Shown here piece after piece: positions 42,154-44,590 of a DNA stretch of 44,590 nucleotides. Numbering within the stretch: the stretch's first letter is position 1; every line of letters begins with the position of its first letter. The notes beneath the pieces were generated by a model. That model did not search any database. It had not been told where the DNA came from and saw nothing but the letters and a program-made list of their open reading frames with translations. This DNA is from Chloroflexota bacterium. Lineage in GTDB: Bacteria > Chloroflexota > Anaerolineae > J036 > Brachytrichaceae. Location: positions 1 through 44,590 of the forward strand of contig JAGWYZ010000003.1 in assembly GCA_018969115.1 (NCBI GenBank). Reading direction: 5' to 3'. Position numbers and translations under genes: made by a program.

Positions 42154-44541
42154 ATGCGTCGCGCTGAATTTCTCATCCTATTTGTTTTAGCCGCCATGTT
42201 GTTGGCCGTCACCAATGCCGTCGCTGCCGCCGAGTGGATTCCGGGGCTACGAGCAGCGGGTTGGGTGGGATTGTTGGCCTTAGCTAGCGGCGTGGCTTTG
42301 TCATATAGCAATTTCCCCAGTTGGACCGCCCATCTCACAAGCCTGATGTATGGCTTGTTTACGATTGGGGTGGCGGCGGGCCGTAGCGATTATGTCAACC
42401 TTGATTTGCCTTGGCGTGGGCGCATTTTGCAATTGTTTGACAAAATTAATGCATGGCTTTATGAATTGTTAAACAATGGCAGCAGTAACGATCGTTTAAT
42501 CTTCTTTTTGTTGGTGTGTATTTTGGCTTGGGTGATCGCCTATTTTGCTGCATGGAACACGTATCGACATCAGCAGGTGTGGCTAGTAATTTTGCCTGCT
42601 GGCTTTTTGTTGTTTGTCAATACCTATTATTATGGTGGCGATGTGCCGATGCAAAGTTATTTGGCGGTGTTTTTGATTGGTGCATTGTTGATGTTGGTTT
42701 ATACCTACTTGGCCGAGCGCGAAATGGTTTGGCTCAATGAACATATTCGTTTTTCAACCGAATTGCGGCGTAGTTTTACACTTGCCAGCGTCATCATCGG
42801 CGCAGTGGTATTGCTGAGTGCCTCGCAATTGCCCGATATTGTTGAATCGAAAACGGCGCAAGAATTTTTTGGGCAAATGACCCAGCCTTACACCGAGATG
42901 CAAGCCCGTTTTGGACGCATGTTTTCGGCGGTGCGTAATTTCAATGTGCGTCCGGTCGATTCATTTGAAAACCAATTAACCCTAAGCGGCCCGCGTGATT
43001 TGCCCGAAGACCCAGTCATGACCGTCAATGCCCGCGCCGATTTGCGCCATTATTGGCGGGCACAGTCGTTTGATAATTATGATGGGCAAACATGGTTAAA
43101 CACGGTTTCAGATTCGCTTGAGGTGCAGCCGCTTAGCGCCCCCATCACCCAAACGCTTTACTTTAGCCGCACGCGGGTCGATGGGCAGTTTTCGTTGTAT
43201 CGCGGCACCAATGTGCTTTATACGGTGGGGCAGCCATTGTGGGGCAATGTGGTAGCAATGGCAAACTATGCCCCTGTTAGCAATAACACCTATGAAATTG
43301 TGCAATTGCGGCTCAATACCCCGATGTTGAGCGGCAATCGTTTTGCTTCGATGGGGTCTGTTAGCGTGGCCGAGATTGAACGTCTGCGCCAAGCGCCAGT
43401 GCAACAGCCGCGCCAAATCACCCAGCGTTATTTGCAATTGCCCAATAATATTTCGTCAGAGGTGCGCAATTTGGCCCGTAACCTCACCCAAAATGATCGC
43501 ACAAATGTTGACAAAGCGCTAAAAATTGAACGTTGGCTGCGTGACAACATTTTGTATGATGAGGGGGCACAAGCGCCGCCGCCCGGGGTTGAGGCGGCGC
43601 ATTATGTGCTATTCGAGACGCGTCGCGCTTATTGCACCTATTACTCAACCGCGATGGTTGTGATGTTACGCTCGTTGGGGATACCGGCCCGTATGGCAAC
43701 GGGCTATGCTCAAGGTGAGCCGCAGGCCGATACACTTGATCAACCGCTTAATGGGTTGGCTTCGATGGATTATTTGGTGCGGGCGCGTGATAGCCATGCG
43801 TGGGTCGAAGTGTATTTTCCTGATTACGGCTGGGTCGAATTTGAACCGACCGCTGGTCAACAACCCATTGTGCGGCGGGCGATTGCTACCGCGACCCCTA
43901 CCCCACAGCCTACTGCCACCCGCTTACCGCCCACGCCTACCCCATCGCCGCAAGCCACATCGGGCACGCCGGGCACACCAACCCCACGACCCAATGCCGC
44001 TACGCCCACCCCAACGCCGACGGCTGTCGTCGCCAATGCCACGCCTGCACCCAATGACACGCCGCCAGCGGCATCAATTGTGCCGCCTTGGTTAATGAAG
44101 GCACTCACGGCGTTATTAGCCACCTTATTGTTAATGTGGAACTATATGCTGCGTATTGCCCCTTATGTCATCGGGTTGTTATTGTTGATTGGGTTGCTGT
44201 TGTTGGCGTTGCGCATCGCTGAAAGTTATGGGTTTAATCACCTTAAACCGGTGGCGCGGGCTTACGCCATGCTCAGCCGTTGGGCCAGTTGGCTGGGGCT
44301 AGGGGCTACGCTTACGCCTAATGAGCAAGCGCAAAAGTTAGCTGTGTTGGCCCCACGTGCTAAAGATTCGGCCTCGCAGATCACTGAGCTGTATGTGTTA
44401 GACCGCTTTGCCCTGAACCCAGAACGTGACGATAATGCCAAAGCCCAAGATGAGGCGCGTGCCCAAACCGCCTGGCAAACCATGCGGGGTGATTTGCGTT
44501 TGGCTTGGCTTAAATTACGATTGCGGCTTAAGCGCGTTTAA
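42154..44541 (+). CDS. TgpA-like transglutaminase-domain membrane protein
   Basis: A 795-residue protein. About the first 240 residues hold several membrane helices, as in TgpA. An extracytoplasmic transglutaminase-like domain follows, with Cys494 in RRAYCTYYSTAMVVMLRSLGIPARM, His548 in DSHAWVEVYF, and the WVEFEPT segment, where the usual Asp is Glu. A Thr/Pro linker (about 573-643) leads to two more membrane helices (about 648-690) and a C-terminal DUF4129-like domain. TgpA proteins are thiol-dependent enzymes at the outer face of the membrane, possibly acting on cell-wall protein; the substrate is unknown. TTAAAAT lies upstream of the ATG. It is probably co-located with MoxR-type genes in many genomes, but none is in this window. 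Confidence 0.9.
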   Translation: MRRAEFLILFVLAAMLLAVTNAVAAAEWIPGLRAAGWVGLLALASGVALSYSNFPSWTAHLTSLMYGLFTIGVAAGRSDYVNLDLPWRGRILQLFDKINAWLYELLNNGSSNDRLIFFLLVCILAWVIAYFAAWNTYRHQQVWLVILPAGFLLFVNTYYYGGDVPMQSYLAVFLIGALLMLVYTYLAEREMVWLNEHIRFSTELRRSFTLASVIIGAVVLLSASQLPDIVESKTAQEFFGQMTQPYTEMQARFGRMFSAVRNFNVRPVDSFENQLTLSGPRDLPEDPVMTVNARADLRHYWRAQSFDNYDGQTWLNTVSDSLEVQPLSAPITQTLYFSRTRVDGQFSLYRGTNVLYTVGQPLWGNVVAMANYAPVSNNTYEIVQLRLNTPMLSGNRFASMGSVSVAEIERLRQAPVQQPRQITQRYLQLPNNISSEVRNLARNLTQNDRTNVDKALKIERWLRDNILYDEGAQAPPPGVEAAHYVLFETRRAYCTYYSTAMVVMLRSLGIPARMATGYAQGEPQADTLDQPLNGLASMDYLVRARDSHAWVEVYFPDYGWVEFEPTAGQQPIVRRAIATATPTPQPTATRLPPTPTPSPQATSGTPGTPTPRPNAATPTPTPTAVVANATPAPNDTPPAASIVPPWLMKALTALLATLLLMWNYMLRIAPYVIGLLLLIGLLLLALRIAESYGFNHLKPVARAYAMLSRWASWLGLGATLTPNEQAQKLAVLAPRAKDSASQITELYVLDRFALNPERDDNAKAQDEARAQTAWQTMRGDLRLAWLKLRLRLKRV

Positions 44542-44552
44542 AGCATTTGAAA

Positions 44553-44590
44553 ACGCATACGGCCTCAGCAATTGCTGAGGCCGTATGCGT
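44553..44590. terminator. Perfect 38-bp palindrome after the transglutaminase gene
   Basis: ACGCATACGGCCTCAGCAA is followed directly by its exact complement, without a loop, 11 nt after the stop. It reaches the window end, so any U-tract is not visible. It would form a long hairpin ending the transcript. Confidence 0.8.

Noticed and set aside
43857-44123. Minus-strand Gly/Val-rich frame
   Set aside because: It is the complement of the Thr/Pro linker of the transglutaminase protein, a typical artefact of repetitive codons.

Overview
This is a chromosomal segment of about 44.6 kb, most likely from a member of the Chloroflexota. The evidence is indirect: long Pro/Thr linkers in exported proteins (the SNase-like protein and the transglutaminase-like protein), a 'VYLPMVLK' tail on a broken exported-protein remnant, an amylase/glycosyltransferase giant protein, and the general style of the proteins. 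Genus and class cannot be fixed from the sequence alone. There is no sign of a prophage, plasmid or CRISPR array. The only recognisable insertion sequence is a decayed IS3-family element.

Layout. 0.2-10.8 kb holds metabolic and hypothetical genes: an HpcH/HpaI aldolase with an MTA/SAH nucleosidase-like gene; an EamA transporter directly behind a 1546-residue GH13 + GT-B fusion; DoxX; and a Nudix - 3-hydroxybutyrate dehydrogenase - AlkZ-related set. 11-16 kb holds an aldo/keto reductase, a DUF1499 protein, an AT-rich intergenic region with DnaA boxes, and a secreted PLD/lamin-tail protein. 16-21 kb holds an NAD(P)-binding protein, a metallophosphoesterase, a ComEA-like lipoprotein, RmlD, tRNA-Arg(UCG) and an M20 peptidase, with two perfect parS sites. 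21-24.3 kb is a minus-strand cluster of SNase-like protein - cobyric acid synthase - FecCD/BtuC-type permease. 26-33 kb is the conserved translation/transcription operon nusA - rnpM - infB - rbfA - nrnA - truB, read on the minus strand from a strong promoter and a structured leader. rimP, the usual first gene, is absent, and the IS3 relic lies upstream. 34.5-37 kb holds mscL, murE and smpB. 37.1-38.2 kb is decayed sequence. 38.2-44.6 kb holds a beta-lactamase-fold hydrolase, two GT4-type glycosyltransferases and a TgpA-like transglutaminase membrane protein.

Genome-scale signals. Two copies of the canonical ParB site TGTTTCACGTGAAACA (19236 and 20960), a 13/16 match near 17867, and a cluster of DnaA boxes in AT-rich DNA at 12.9-13.3 kb together suggest an origin-proximal region. 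No dnaA, dnaN or parAB gene is in the window.

Non-coding structure is abundant. Long, near-perfect hairpins lie between genes. Several of them have unrelated stems but share the outer right-arm motif GATTTYGRCATT. A second class of A/T- or G-rich imperfect palindromes sits at gene ends and also inside coding regions, three times in frame in the GH13-GT gene. Many genes have a TANNAT box only 6-10 nt before the start codon and no Shine-Dalgarno, which predicts leaderless or nearly leaderless mRNAs.
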